Below, piece by piece: positions 42,739 to 54,660 of a stretch of DNA of 64,000 nucleotides (within the stretch, counting starts at the first letter, position 1; every line of letters begins with the position of its first letter). Origin of the DNA: Gnetum montanum (lineage: Eukaryota > Streptophyta > Gnetopsida > Gnetales > Gnetaceae); the NCBI GenBank assembly GCA_015680685.1, contig MNCI01034026.1, forward strand, positions 556,905 to 620,904, read 5' to 3'. The position numbers and the translations under genes were made by a program. The notes below the pieces were generated by a model. It was not told where the DNA came from and ran no database searches. It worked only from the letters and a program-made list of their open reading frames with translations.

Positions 42739-45164
42739 TGAAACACCACAAAATTTTGGATCTCAGCATCTCGACTACAAATTTGGCTAAGTGTCAAAAT
42801 GGTGACACTTTGCCCAAATTTTTCTAAGTGTTGAGTGTAGTCAGCTTCAACTATCAAATTTGCAAACATTTTCTAAGTGTCAGAACAATGGCACTTTCTA
42901 CAAATTTTTCTAAGTGTCAAAACTTGGAAAAAAATTTTAAGTGTTGGTGCTACGCTATGCAATGTAGCAAGTGTAACACATATTCAAGTGCCCAATTTTG
43001 CCTAAGTGTTGGACAAGGATCTATCAAGCTAGCTCGATATAGAAGACACATTTGGCACATTTCCCAACTTCTAAAGCTACCTATCCTACTACACCCTAGA
43101 GCATGGTCAGCATACCATGAAGGAACATTGTAGATTTCATGAAAATTTGACAAAGTATTCATGCTACACTCTACTATGTTGTGCACTGTAGACAGCGTGA
43201 TGGGTGTGGCAAGTTAAAATTTCAGTAAGTGTTCATGCTATGCTCTGCTATGTTGTGTAGTGTAAACAGTGTGATAGGCATGGCAAGTCAAAATTTCACT
43301 AAGTGTTCATGCTACACTCTACTACGTTGTGCAACATAGACAGTGTGATGGACATGGCAAGTTAAAAGTTCACTAAGTGTTCATGCTATGCTCTGCTACG
43401 CTATGCAACATAGACATCTTGACACTAAGAAGTGTTTTGTGTCCTATATGTAACATGGGACGAGCATAGTAGCCAACGTCCCATGTCCTACACATAACAT
43501 GGGATGAGCCTAGCAACCAATGTCCCATGTCCTGCACGTAACATGGGATAAGCTTAGTAGCCAGCATCTCATGTCCCACATGTAACATGGAATGAGCATT
43601 GTAGCCATCATCCCATGTCCTACACGTAGCATGGGACAAACCCAGCAACCAGCATCCCATGTCCCACACGTAACATGGGATGAGCCCAACAGCCAACATC
43701 CTATGTCCCATACATAACATGGGATGAGTGTAGCAGCCAGCATCCCGTGTCCCACATGTAACATGGGATGAGTGTCGTAGCTAGCATCTTGTGTCCCACA
43801 TGTAACATGGGATGAGCCTAGCATCCAGCATCCCATGTCCCACACATAAGATGGGACGAGCTCAACAACCAGTGTCTTGTGTCCCACACATAACATGGGA
43901 CGAGTGTAGAAGCCAACATCCCATATGCCACACATAACATGGGACAAGTGTAGTAGTCAGCATTCCCTATCCCACACATAACATGGGACAAGCCTAGTAG
44001 CCAGCGTCCCATGTTCCACACATAACATGGGACAAGCCCAACAACTAGCTTTCCATGTCCCACACGTAACATGGGATGAGCATCATAGTTAGTGTCCCGT
44101 GTCCTGCACATAACATAGCACGAACCCAAAAACCAATGTCCCATGTCCTGCACATAACATGGGACAAGCCTAGTAGCTAGTGTTCCATGTCCTGCATGTA
44201 ACATGGGATGAGCCCAGTAGCCAGCATCCCATGTCCTGCATGTAGCACGGAACAAGCCCAGTAGCTAGCATCCCGTGTCCTACACGTAACATAAGACGAG
44301 CGTAGTAGCTAGAGTTAGAAAATTTTTGAACTTTTCCTAGTCACCTCCAAACTTAGAAAATTTTCTTAATTTTTCTCATGGCCCCACCCACCGCACTGCT
44401 ACATGGCACCTGATCCACATTTTGGGCTAACCTTAGCCCTATAAATACCCTTTCATCCTAATGTTTTAGGGGGGGTTTCCATTTTTCACCAGTGGAATAG
44501 TTGACACTTTCATTCAGCATTTGGCACTTTGGCATCTTGACACATAGCTCCATGAACGAATGAGACCCATAACACACCACACTAGAAAAGAGGCACAGCT
44601 ACACTACATGGTACACTACAGCTCCATTGCAGCCCTATAGAACATCACATGGTACACCATGGCTACCAACCTATGAGGCATAGTTCATCATAGTGAGCAC
44701 CAAACTTCATAGCCTGACATCACCGAGGCTATGACTGCACTCCCACTACACCTATTATACACTGTGTACCTTTTGAGACCCTTTGTGAACTAGCTATGCT
44801 CCCCCTTTTTGGGGTGGTACACTTCTATTCTCAAATTTGGTAATATTTCTTAAGCATTTCTCTTTGGTATTTAGCATAACACTTGTATTTTCTTGCTTTT
44901 TCATATGTATTTGCACATTTACATTACTATTCTCAGGCCAAGATAGCCTACTATGCTCTAGCTCTGATGCCCATGTGTAACATAGTATAAACCCTTCTCA
45001 CACATGATTGTTTTAACACCACATAAATCCCTGTCTAATTGACCAGACTATTCAAGGCACCTCGTTTCTATTTTCTCTAGCATGGCCCTCTCATAGATTC
45101 AGGGTTAGGCTATATGCCTGATGACCTCTCAGTGTTCCAACCACCGACGTTTTCAGATGTCACA
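42739..45164 (+). repeat. 3' LTR of the nested element
   Basis: TGAAACACCACAAAATTTTG to GATGTCACA, 2,426 bp. It aligns with 34511-36945 throughout, including the 74-bp repeat (43155-43430), the 44-bp array and the TATA-like CCTATAAATACCC near 44440. Most differences seen by eye are transitions. Confidence 0.88.
43434..44314 (+). repeat. 44-bp tandem array (about 20 units), 3' LTR
   Basis: 881 bp, again 20 units of 44 bp, each with the GTCCCATGT...ACATGGGAC inverted repeat or a variant. Unit number equals that of the 5' LTR, although individual units have diverged. Confidence 0.9.
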
Positions 45165-45790
45165 ATAATTATGATCAAAATTTATGAATTTTAACTTATA
45201 AAACCCACCTAAACCTAAACAAAACCCCAACTACTAATTCAAGGTACCATGACTACAAGTGCACTAAGGAAAAAGAAGGGAAAGTTTGGTTCACATTTAT
45301 CTTAGGAAAGGAAACAACATCACTTTTTAAAATTTTAAATTTTTGGATTATGGGCCCTACCCACCACCTTTCCTTTTGACCAAACTTGCATGATTTTTAC
45401 TAATTTCAGCACTTGAGACATTAAGGCAACCTTACCCCCATGCATCCATGCTAGAAATACCATGCCCAGCATGGAAACATGTCCATTCTTCTATAAATTC
45501 ATTAACATTACCATATATTTCTATTTTTAGTAACCCAAACTTACCTTTTTCAACCCTAAGTTTCTAAATTTAGATAAAACATAAGAATGGCCAAGTACCA
45601 TGGACTTCCATGCTAGGGCAGTAATGCCCAACATGGGAGAAAGGGGACAACACTCACTCTTTTCTCCCAACACTCATCTAGTACAAATTTGATTCCAAAG
45701 TGAGCCCCACATGACCTAGAACCCCTTCAAGTGTCTTCGATAGCCTCGGAACCTTACCAAACTTTGTCAAAACCTAGATTATTATGTTTT
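45165..45790. other. Giant element internal region, right of the nested insertion
   Basis: Begins with the duplication ATAAT (45165-45169). Before insertion this joined 34510, so on the minus strand it lay upstream of the opposite-strand gene and may have held its promoter. A TTATAAG phrase on minus near 45202 is TATA-like but unproven. Confidence 0.45.
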
Positions 45791-45982
45791 TTATGTTGTA
45801 GGAGACTTCTTCCATGCTAAGCCTCACACCCTTATCATGGAAAGCTAGGGGAAAGCCAAAAAAGGGCCTAACTTGATGACCTGATAACCATTTCTTAATG
45901 CTTGGTGATCCCTAGACCTTGCAGGAAACACTTTGAAGCTTCCAAAAGCTCCAAAATGGGTTAAGAATGGTACAAATCTATC

Positions 45983-46019
<37 letters not shown>

Positions 46020-48600
46020 NCATGGAATAAATGGGGGAAGTTGCATGAGACATTTAGAAGCCTCCAAACTATCAAATCTTGACATCCAACATTGGCTATT
46101 GACATCAGCAACCTTGGAGGTCGACATGCATGGTCAATCAATTGCAAATATAACCTAGATCTAAATGTTTTGATTCAAGGGACCTCTTCCATGTTAAGCC
46201 TTCCACTCCTAGTGTGGAAAAAAGGGAAAAATTCTAAAACCCCCCTCACAACCCCCAAAATAGTCAGATTTTGCTCGTAGGCACTAATGCCCAATGCTAG
46301 CAACCATGTGAACACTCGTGTATGGCCAAATAAACAAAAAATGATTAAAAATGCTCCCCCCCCCCCCCCCCCCCCCCAATTTTCCATGCTAATGATGGAA
46401 GGCCTAGCATGAGAAAATGGGGGAAAGTCCAAAAAATGGCTTATGATCCTTGAAATAGTCAAATTTCAATATTAGATGGCAATAGGTGATACCAACGTCC
46501 TTTAGGGGCTCGCATGCATAACCAAAAATGGTAAAAAATAACCAAAACACTTTCCCTGAAAGTTTCCAACTAAGCATGAAAGCCCTAGCATGGAAAAAAG
46601 GGGGGAAGTCCAAAAATTTCTTTATCAATCTTGAAATAAACAAATTTCGACATTAAGTAGTGGCCATCATAAACAGCAACCTTGGAAGACTGCATGCATG
46701 CCCGAGAGTGGTTAAAAGTGATCAAAACTCTTTTCCCCTAATTTTCCACACTAATCATGGGACTTCCTAATGTGGAAAAAATGAGGGAAGTCCAAAAATC
46801 ACCTTATGACCTTTGAGATGATCAAATTTTGACATCAAATGTTAGCAGTCAATAATGGCAACTTAGGAAGCCTACATGCATACTTGAGAATGATCAAAAA
46901 TGACCAAAAATATTTTTCCCTATTTTTCCACACTAGGCATGGAAGCCCTAGTTTAGAAAAAAGGAGGAAGTTCAAAAAATATCTTATCAACCTTGAAACA
47001 ATGAAATTTTGACATCAAGTAGCAGTAGTCATCACTAGAAACCCCAGAAACTTGCATGCATGGTTGAAATCAGCTAAAAATCATGAAAATATTTTTCCCC
47101 ATTTTTTCATGCTAATCATGTAAACCCTAGCATGGAAAAATGGGGAAGCCCAAAAAAACCACTCATCAACCTTCAAGATAGCCAAATTTTAATACTAGTC
47201 ATTGACCATCATCGCCAACAACCTCAAGAGCCCGTATGCATGACCGAAAGTGACCATAAAGCATCAAAAATCATTCCCCTTATTTTTCCACATTTATCAT
47301 GGAAGCCCTAGCATGGAAGCCTAAAATAATCAATTTTGACTCTAGACCTCATCCCTTAACCCCGATAGCCTTGAAGGTTAACATGAAAAGTTGATTAAGG
47401 TCAAATCTAGTCAAAAAAACCTACTCCTCCTTGTTTTCCATGCTGAGCTCTCTATCCCTAACATGGAAAAAGGGAGGAAGTCACAAAAACACTTAGAGAT
47501 ACTCAAAATTGCTAAAACTTGACACCAAACCCTAGTCATCGACTCCAGTAGACCCAAAGGTTAACATGTAAAGTCAATTGAGGTCAAAATTGCTCAAAAA
47601 TTCACTCCCCCTTATTTTTCATACTAATATTTCTATTCCTAGTGAAGGGGAAAGCCAAGAAACCACTTAGGAATTCCCAAAACTATCAAATTTTAACATA
47701 GATCCATAGCCCTTGATCTTAGCAATCCCAAGAGGTAACTTGCACTATCGATTTTGACCTGAATTGGCCTAGATCTAAGATTCTTACTTCCTCCATGCTA
47801 GAGTATTTTCCTCAACATGGAAAAAAGTGGAGGAAGTGGCTTTTCCACTTTTGGGATCAAGATGATGCTCCCAGAAACCAAAAATCTTTGCCAGAGAAGC
47901 CAAGGACCTCACAGCCTCAAGATTTTAATTGTTTAACTTTTTCCCAACTTCCAAAATCCATTCCCCTTATTCTTCTATGCTGGAGTGACTCCCCCATCAT
48001 GGAAACAAAGGGTAAAACCTTAAGTACCCTTAAAAAGCCTCCAAACATATCCAAAATTACCCAAAAAATTGCAGAATCCAAGTTTGTAGCCCTAAGGTCC
48101 TAGAAACCTTATTAAAATGCTCTAGAAACACTCTGAATTTATCAAACAAGTATCCCCCTCTTTTTCCACACTGAGGATACTATACCTAGCATGGAAGAAG
48201 GAGGGGAAGTCATTTCAACACCTATTGACCCTCAAAATAACCTCAAATGGCCTCAGAACAAAGCCAAGAGGTGCACAAGTTCTAGATCTAGGCTCCAACC
48301 TTTTATTTGACCATGTTTGATCTTATTTTTTCTTGTATTTTGGTTCTCCATGCTAACCTCCATCCTTTCCATGTTCACCAATGTGGAAACAAAGGGGGAA
48401 GGCTTCAAAACCTACTTTTTGGCCTTTACAAACCTCTGGAGTGCTCAATTTTGAGGGACCTAACCCTGCACCACCCTGGGGAGGTCTTGGGACCTTATTT
48501 TTGGACCTATGAACATCCCAAAACATATTTTTCTCAATCTCCATACTAAGAGTCGCTGTTTCCATGCTGAGCTTAGTGTGGAAGCCTTAGAACACTTGAT
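45790..48600. repeat. Tandem array of about 180-bp units with an internal inverted repeat
   Basis: The phrase TTTTCCATGCTAATCATGGAAGCCCTAGCATGGAAAA, in variant forms, recurs near 45810, 46188, 46381, 46562, 46741, 46922, 47103, 47285, 47440, 47620, 47790, 47975, 48165 and 48345, about 180 bp apart, some 15 units in all. CCATGCTA and TAGCATGG within each unit can pair. Units are degenerate (perhaps 65-75% alike by eye). Poly-C runs at 45983-46019 and 46357-46377 lie at the same place in adjacent units. No coding signal. Confidence 0.75.
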
Positions 48601-49480
48601 TTTGGGTCTAGATAGCCAGAAAATAACCCTAATTGATGTCTAAACTCACCTAATAGCCTTTTAGCCTTAAAACATGGCCATCTAAGGCCTAAAATTGGCA
48701 ACACTTAACCATTTTTACCTATATTAACCAAATTTTATCATATATGGCTTGTTTTACTTAATTTTTAACTTATTATGTAATTGTTTGGCTTGTTTTCTAG
48801 AGTTATGTTGTCCTATGGACATGGTTGAGCTTCTATGGCCTCTATATAGCTCTATATGTTATTTGTTTGTCTTATTGTAGCTCTATTTACCTTTGTTCAA
48901 CCTTCTAATGGTATCAAATAGTGGGGTTTGACCTTCCTTGACCACCATTTGACACCATATGACCATGGCCACTAAGGCCTTAAATTAGTATCATGGCCCA
49001 CTAAGGCAACTAGCATCATAGTCCACCAAGACTGTAAACTAGCATCACAGCTTACGAAGCCCTTAAATTGGCAAAATTATGACCTTTATTGATTATTTTT
49101 AGCCTTACTCCTTATATTTTCCCTTGTTTGACCTTTTTGTAACCTTTGCTTAACTCTAGTGTACTTTTTCAAATTAACTTGATCTCATTGATGACCTTGG
49201 ATGGCCTTGATTACATTAGATTTGCATATGTTTTATGGCATGTTAACATTATTTATTCACTTTTACCCAAGTGCCACTTAATATGCTTTTGGTTGATATG
49301 TAGGATCAAAGTATGAGTACTTGGAAGCAAATCAATTTGCCTTTGTGTCTACATGGACCTCACAATCATATTAAATGGTGTATTAATTATGATAGCCTAG
49401 AGTTTGAGCCTGAGAGTCTTATAGACCACATAGCCTCAATAGAGAAATCTCTAGAATGACCTAAAAACTAGCCAAAACTC
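48601..49480 (+). other. Spacer between the 180-bp array and pol, with minisatellite
   Basis: AT-rich text with no ORF. 30-bp minisatellite units lie at 48955-49070 (CACTAAGGCCTTAAATTAGT and relatives). From about 49310 weak coding text leading into pol begins. Confidence 0.5.
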
Positions 49481-49489
49481 TTGACTTAG

Positions 49490-50412
49490 AAGAAGGAGAC
49501 ATAAATAAAGACCTTTTACTTGAGGTTCCTATCACAACACATAGTGGTGAGGAGAAAACCCTTAAATTAAGTTCCTCACTAGAGCCTCGATATGCCCAAG
49601 ACATCACTAAAGTCTTACAAAATAACATTAATTCATTTGCCTATTCATATGAGGATATGCCAAGCCTAGACCCATGTCTAGTTCAACACAACATCATATT
49701 AGATCCTAGCATTAGACCAATTAAGAAAAAACTATGCAAGATTAGACTTGATTTGGCCTTGGCAGTTCATGATGAAATCTCAAAGCTCCACCAAGTAGGT
49801 TTCATTAGGGTTGTCAATTATGTAGAATGGGTATCCAACATAGTGGTAGTTCCTATGAAAAAATGGGAGTATCCACATTTGCATTAATTTTTGATACCTA
49901 AATAAAGCCACCATCAAGGATGACTTTCCTTTGCCTAGTATTGATCAACTAATCAATACTACAACTAGGCATGCCTTGTTGACCTTTATGGATGGATTCT
50001 CAAGATATAACCAAATTAGGATTAACCAAGAGCACCAACTTAGCACAACCTCTATGATCCCATGGGGCACTTTTTGTACCATGATTCCCTTTGGCCTTAA
50101 GAACACTAAAGAGACATACCAAAGAGCCATGACCTATATCTTTAGTGATTACATGTTAGGTTTGCTTAATGATTATGTAGAAGACATAACTATGAAGTCT
50201 AAAATAGCCAATAACCATGCCAATGACCTAGATCTAGTGCTTAAATAATTTCTCAAATATGAGCTTAGGCTCAATCCTATGAAGTATGTCTTCAGTGTTA
50301 AGATAGGTAAGATGCTTGGCTTTGTAGTCTTTGAGGTAGGGATATGCATAGATCCTAATAAGGTTAAGGCCATATCCAAATTTGTAGTAGCTACCAACCT
50401 TAAAGAGCTTTA
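49490..50412 (+). pseudogene. reverse transcriptase of the giant Tat-like element
   Basis: Copies element RNA into DNA. Visible order: FAYSYEDMPSLDPCLVQHNI (about 49640-49698), RPIKKKLCKIRLDLALAVHD, VGFIRVVNYVEWVSNIVVVP, then after a stop and slip near 49886 DDFPLPSIDQLI, LTFMDGFSRYNQIRI (motif A) near 49980-50025, PWGTFCTMIPFGLKNTKETY and NDYVEDITMKSK near 50167-50202, where the usual YxDD is YVED (second-to-last Asp changed to Glu). The thumb runs to about 50400. A TAG at 50248 and others break it. Confidence 0.82.
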
Positions 50413-50439
50413 GTGATTACAAGGTAGACTATATTTTAT

Positions 50440-50860
50440 TCGTAGGTTTATCACTATGCTTACGAATAAGTTACAGTCTATACACCACTTTCTTAAGAAA
50501 GGAGTTCACTATGAGTGGATGGCTCAATGCCAAGAAGCCTTTGAAAACCTTAAGCAATAATTCCACAAGAGGATAAACTATTTTACATTTATCTCACCAT
50601 TTCTGATACATTCATTGCCTCTCTAATCTATCAAAAACATGATGACAAAGTAGAAATGCCTATATACTACCTTAGTCATGCATTAGTAGCCCACAAGACC
50701 CGATACACTAAAGTGGAGAAGCATTGTCTAGCACTAGTCTTCTCTTTGAAGAAATGGAGACACTATCTCTTTAGAAGCCAAGTCAACATAATTTGCAAGA
50801 ATAATATGCTTAGAACCATAATGACCAACATCTATGAAAGTAGCTATATAGCCCAATGAA
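50440..50860 (+). pseudogene. first RNase H of the giant Tat-like element
   Basis: Connection text (FIRRFITMLTNK near 50435) leads into KVEMPIYYLSHALVAHKTRY (about 50650-50707) and KVEKHCLALVFSLKKWRHYL, the gypsy RNase H core; VNIICKNNMLRTIM follows. Nearly identical in order to 10290-10560. The open piece is 50656-50857. Confidence 0.75.
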
Positions 50861-51089
50861 AAGCCATAACCATAAAGTTCAACCTCCATTACATCTCTCA
50901 ATCCTTAAATAAGGGTAAAGCTATAGTTGTATAGCTCACTGTTTCACCAATTGATGACCAAGCAGCCATAAATCCTAAGTTCCCTAACAAACACATTAAC
51001 ACAATTAGCCAAGTGCTTGAGGGTTATGAGGTAGTCATGAACTTCGATAGAGCTTCAACCGCCCATGGGGCTAGTGTTGCTACCATCAT

Positions 51090-51420
51090 AACATTCCCAT
51101 CTAGTGAAATCCAACCCTTTGCCTATCATTTCAAGTTCCCATGTACCAACAAAATTGTAAAATATGATGGTTTGATCAAAGTGATATGGTAGCTTGTGAC
51201 CTAGGAATTAGATGCCTAGCCATCAAAGGTAATTTACAACTCATGGTTAACCAAGTGACTAAAGTCTATGCATTCAAAAATAAGCACTTACAATCTTATC
51301 ATGACCTAGGAAAGTAATTACTACAACAATTCATAGATGTTGATATCCAACACATACCTAGAAAAGAAAACACCATAGCTGATGCAATTGTAACATTAGC
51401 CTTTAGCCCTTAGTGTGATG
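51090..51420 (+). pseudogene. second RNase H (Tat hallmark) of the giant element
   Basis: FAYHFKFPCTNKIVKYDGLI near 51120-51180, then LGIRCLAIKGNLQLMVNQVT, LLQQFIDVDIQHIPRKEN and IADAIVTLA to about 51410. This fold between RNase H and integrase is typical of the Tat lineage. One small indel near 51185 and TAG codons break it. Confidence 0.75.
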
Positions 51421-51599
51421 CCAAATGTGTTTAGCAAGTTGCCCACCTTAACTATGGACTGTGCTACTTCCATTACACAAAACATTGAGGATACCCTTTT
51501 GGTTATCATTCATATTGCTCCTTCCAAGGAGTGATATGACAATATCAAATTTTACCTTATACATGGTAAATCCTCATAGAGCTTGACTACTTTTTAGAA

Positions 51600-52770
51600 A
51601 GATGTCATAAGCAAGCAGTCAAAGTAGTATGTCATCATAGGTGATAACACATTATGTCGACGGTCCTATGATGGCATACTCCAAAAGTTCTTACACAAAA
51701 TTAAAGCCAGAACAATCCTAGAGGAGGTTCATGAGGGTGTTTGTGGTGGACATATAGGACCTAGAGCAATGAGCACTAAGATTAGATGGTTAGGCTACTA
51801 TTGGCCCCATATGGAAAATGATTGCCTGCAAAAGGTTAAGCAATGCAATGCATGCCAACAATATAGCAACTTGATACATGTATCACCAACTAAGTTGCAT
51901 ACGACCCAAAAAACATGGCTATTTCAAGGATGGTGATTGGATATCATTGGACCCATAACACCTGAATCTACCATAGGGCATAGCTTCATCATCGTTGCAA
52001 TTGAATACTTTACCAAGTGGGTTGAAGCTATTCCCCTAAATAAGACCACATCTAAACAAGTTTGCAAGTTTATCCTAGAAAACATTGTATCTCATTTTGT
52101 CATACCCATGATCATAGTTACAGATAATGGACCTCAATTTAGTAGCCAAGAAACTAAGGATTTTTGTCACAACTTAGGCATTAAGCATTCTTTCTCATTG
52201 CCTTACTACCACTAAGCCAATGGACAAGTAGAAGAGAGCAACAAGGCCATCATCAACTTGCTCAAGAAGATGCTCAATAATAGCAAGCAAAAGTGGCATA
52301 GCAACTTGTCCATGTACTATGGGCATATAGAACAACCTATTACATGACAACTGACATGACCCCTTATAGCCTTTTTTATGGTTCTAAAGTTGTTTTACCT
52401 CTCGAATTGCAAGTACCATCACTCTAACTAGCCTTGACCAACTTCATTAATGACGAGCAGAGTAAGGAGTTGTAGATGACAACACTAGATTTAGTGGAAG
52501 ACTACCATATGTAGGTGCTTGCTCACATTAAGCACTATCAAGAGAGGCAGAAGAACCAGCATCACCGTAACCTAACCATGGACAAGATCAAGGAGGGGGA
52601 CCTCATCCTCAAGGCCATCTGTGAGCATGCAGACAAATTCTTAGCCAACTAGGAAGGGCCCTTCATTATCACTAGAGCCTATTAAAATGAAGCATTCAAA
52701 TAGCTGACATGGATGGGAATGAATTGGCCAATTTAATCAATCATTCCTATTTAAATCCATACTACATGTA
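51600..52770 (+). pseudogene. integrase of the giant Tat-like element
   Basis: EEVHEGVCGGHIGPR near 51722-51768 and CNACQQYSN near 51846-51872 give the HHCC zinc site. The core keeps all three acidic residues: LDIIGPIT (51934-51958), IVTDNGPQFSSQE (52114-52152) and GQVEESNK (52223-52246). The tail KIKEGDLILKAI is near 52590-52625. Stops (TAG at 51931, TAA at 52216, others) make the gene non-functional, but it is the best-kept integrase in the window. The last coding text is near 52770. Confidence 0.85.
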
Positions 52771-52799
52771 GCCAATGGATCATCAACAAGTGAGCCTAC

Positions 52800-52890
52800 T
52801 TTCAATGGTCTACTACGATCTTAAACTATCAACACAACCTACTAGGGTCTTAAGCTGGTACCATGGCCCACCATGGCCTTAAACTAGTAA
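52800..52890 (+). repeat. 30-bp minisatellite after pol of the giant element
   Basis: Three units: CTACGATCTTAAACTATCAA, CTACTAGGGTCTTAAGCTGG and CACCATGGCCTTAAACTAGT, about 30 bp apart, in the same place as at 12465-12548. Confidence 0.7.
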
Positions 52891-53009
52891 CATTGGTTAC
52901 CTAAATAGCCTGATTCTCATGTGGCCTTTATGCATTGTAACATTATAATATGTAGTGGTATTTTGTATTCTTTGTCGATGCCTCTCGAGTTAATCCTCCA
53001 GACACCAAC

Positions 53010-53022
53010 AAAGAGGGGCCAT
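53010..53022 (+). promoter_or_regulatory. Polypurine tract of the giant element
   Basis: AAAGAGGGGCCAT just before TGAAAACAACAAAATTTTG. Same tract as in the two other Tat-like elements. Confidence 0.78.
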
Positions 53023-53665
53023 TGAAAACAACAAAATTTTGCATGTTATAACCAATCTTCATCATGTAGCTTTCACCCCATGGAACTTGAGGAAAAATTT
53101 CATTGTAAATGTAAAAATTGTAATCCACAATGGGCAATTTCACATACTTTATACTTTTGGGGCTGAAAAATTCCTCATAAGTGGTTAACGTCTCATTCCC
53201 TAAGTGAAACAAATTGTCTAGTATTTATATTCTAGCTTGAAAGGGTCTAAAATGCCTTTTAAAATGCCAAGAAAGGAAATTTGATGGGTTTTATGCAGGG
53301 TAGACATTTTTCTATGTTGAAAACACATGTAGGGGGGTAGACATGGAAAGGTGGGGGATTTTAAACCTTTTCCCCCTTCAATGTGGAAACAAAAGGCACA
53401 TTTTGAAAAATTTCCCTTGAAATTGGAAATTTTTCCCCTAGATCGAAAACTTCCCCGACACCCCCACCACCCACCACCACACCCCCCCACTCCCCCACAC
53501 ACCCTCCTCCCCAACCTGGAAATTTTTCCCCCTTCAACATGGAGACAAAAGACACGTTGAAAACTTTTCCCTCAAACTAGAAAGTTTTCCACTAGCTTGG
53601 AAACTTTCCCTCCAAGCTGGAAAGTTTCCCCTAGCTTGGAAACTCTTCCCCCTACCTGGAAAGTC

Positions 53666-53705
<40 letters not shown>

Positions 53706-54660
53706 AGCCCCACCCTTGCACATTAACATCATTTTTCCACTATTCATGCAAGGGGTGTTGTTGCAATTTTCTTCCACAAATTCTCATACTCTAAGCACCT
53801 ATCATTTAAACATTNCATTACTATTTTTAGTAAATGAAATGGCCATGGGGGGAGCACTTACTATGTTTAGTAACCTCCAAATTTGGGTGTCCATTTCACC
53901 TAAATTTGGTAGCCAATTTGTAGCAAAATTACATCAAATTTGTAGCCATTTTGTAGCCCAAACATAGCCAATTTGCAACTCCATTCATGGCCCAAAGACC
54001 CTATAAAAGCCTAACCCCAACACCATTTATAGGTCCCACAAAGTTTGGCCATACAAGCAATTTTGGTTGGACATTTTTGATAGGTTGAGCATTTTTGACA
54101 ATATTTCACACTCACAAGCAATTTGCATATACACAATTTCATACTTGGGGCATTTTTAGGCACTCAAGAGTTCTTGCAAGTTCCCATACTTACATTCTCT
54201 TGAACCCAAACATGGAAGTAGTGAGGCCTTGAGATTGGATCCAAGGTTGTAGTAACAAAGGTTCTATAGCATCAAGAGTGGCTTGGCACTTGGATCATGA
54301 AGCAAATCATCTCAGCCTCAATGGGCTTTGAACTCTTATACAAGTGGACCCCCTTTTTACTCATCTAGGCATCATTTATTGTACACATTTCTCTAACTTA
54401 TACTTTATTCTCTTCTCAATAAAGTTTTAAGTTCTAAGTTTTGTGTTCAATAGAATTAAAGTTATTATTTTTTCATTATTTGGATCTATTTATATTTTCA
54501 TGTTTTACATCTCCCAAGTCCCTAGTTGATCTACCAAACTAGCCAAGGTGCCATGAATCTCATTTTTCTCATGAAGACCCTAGGGGTTCGGGGTTGAGGA
54601 ACTACTTACGCCAAAAATCCTTGGTTCCTGTTCCAACAATCGAGGTTTTCAGTCACAACA
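53023..54660 (+). repeat. 3' LTR of the giant Tat-like element
   Basis: 1,638 bp, from TGAAAACAAC to AGTCACAACA. It has a long poly-C run (53668-53705), one N at 53814, a TATA-like CCCTATAAAAGCC near 54000 and U5 text matching 16800-17381. GTTAT follows it. Confidence 0.85.

Larger units (their letters stand above)
34511..45164 (+). mobile_element. Nested non-autonomous Tat-like LTR element (gag-protease only)
   Basis: Complete 10,654-bp element with LTRs of about 2.43 kb (34511-36945 and 42739-45164) that look about 92% alike by eye, a near-perfect 5-bp duplication, a leader, gag, protease, minisatellite and the purine tract before the 3' LTR. No RT, RNase H or integrase is present between protease and 3' LTR (40980-42738), so it would need pol from a relative. 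It lies in the giant Tat-like element, about 160 bp upstream of the start of the opposite-strand gene. Its LTR ends and purine tract match those of the giant element, so that family is a candidate helper. Confidence 0.85.
15950..54660 (+). mobile_element. Giant Tat-like LTR retrotransposon with two nested insertions
   Basis: Both ends are LTRs of the same family in the same orientation (15950-17381 and 53023-54660), flanked by identical GTTAT. Inside, on +, are gag, protease and a complete pol order (RT, RNase H, second RNase H, integrase). Removing the LINE with one duplication (6,634 bp) and the 10.65-kb LTR element with one duplication (10,659 bp) leaves about 21.4 kb, in the size range of giant Tat/Ogre elements. 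Between protease and pol lie a decayed opposite-strand multi-exon gene and tandem arrays. All coding parts carry stops. The LTRs look about 85% alike by eye, so it is old. Confidence 0.82.

Noticed and set aside
45790-48600. Centromeric satellite
   Set aside because: Unit length fits, but the array is short, very degenerate and enclosed by a retrotransposon; no evidence of centromere function.
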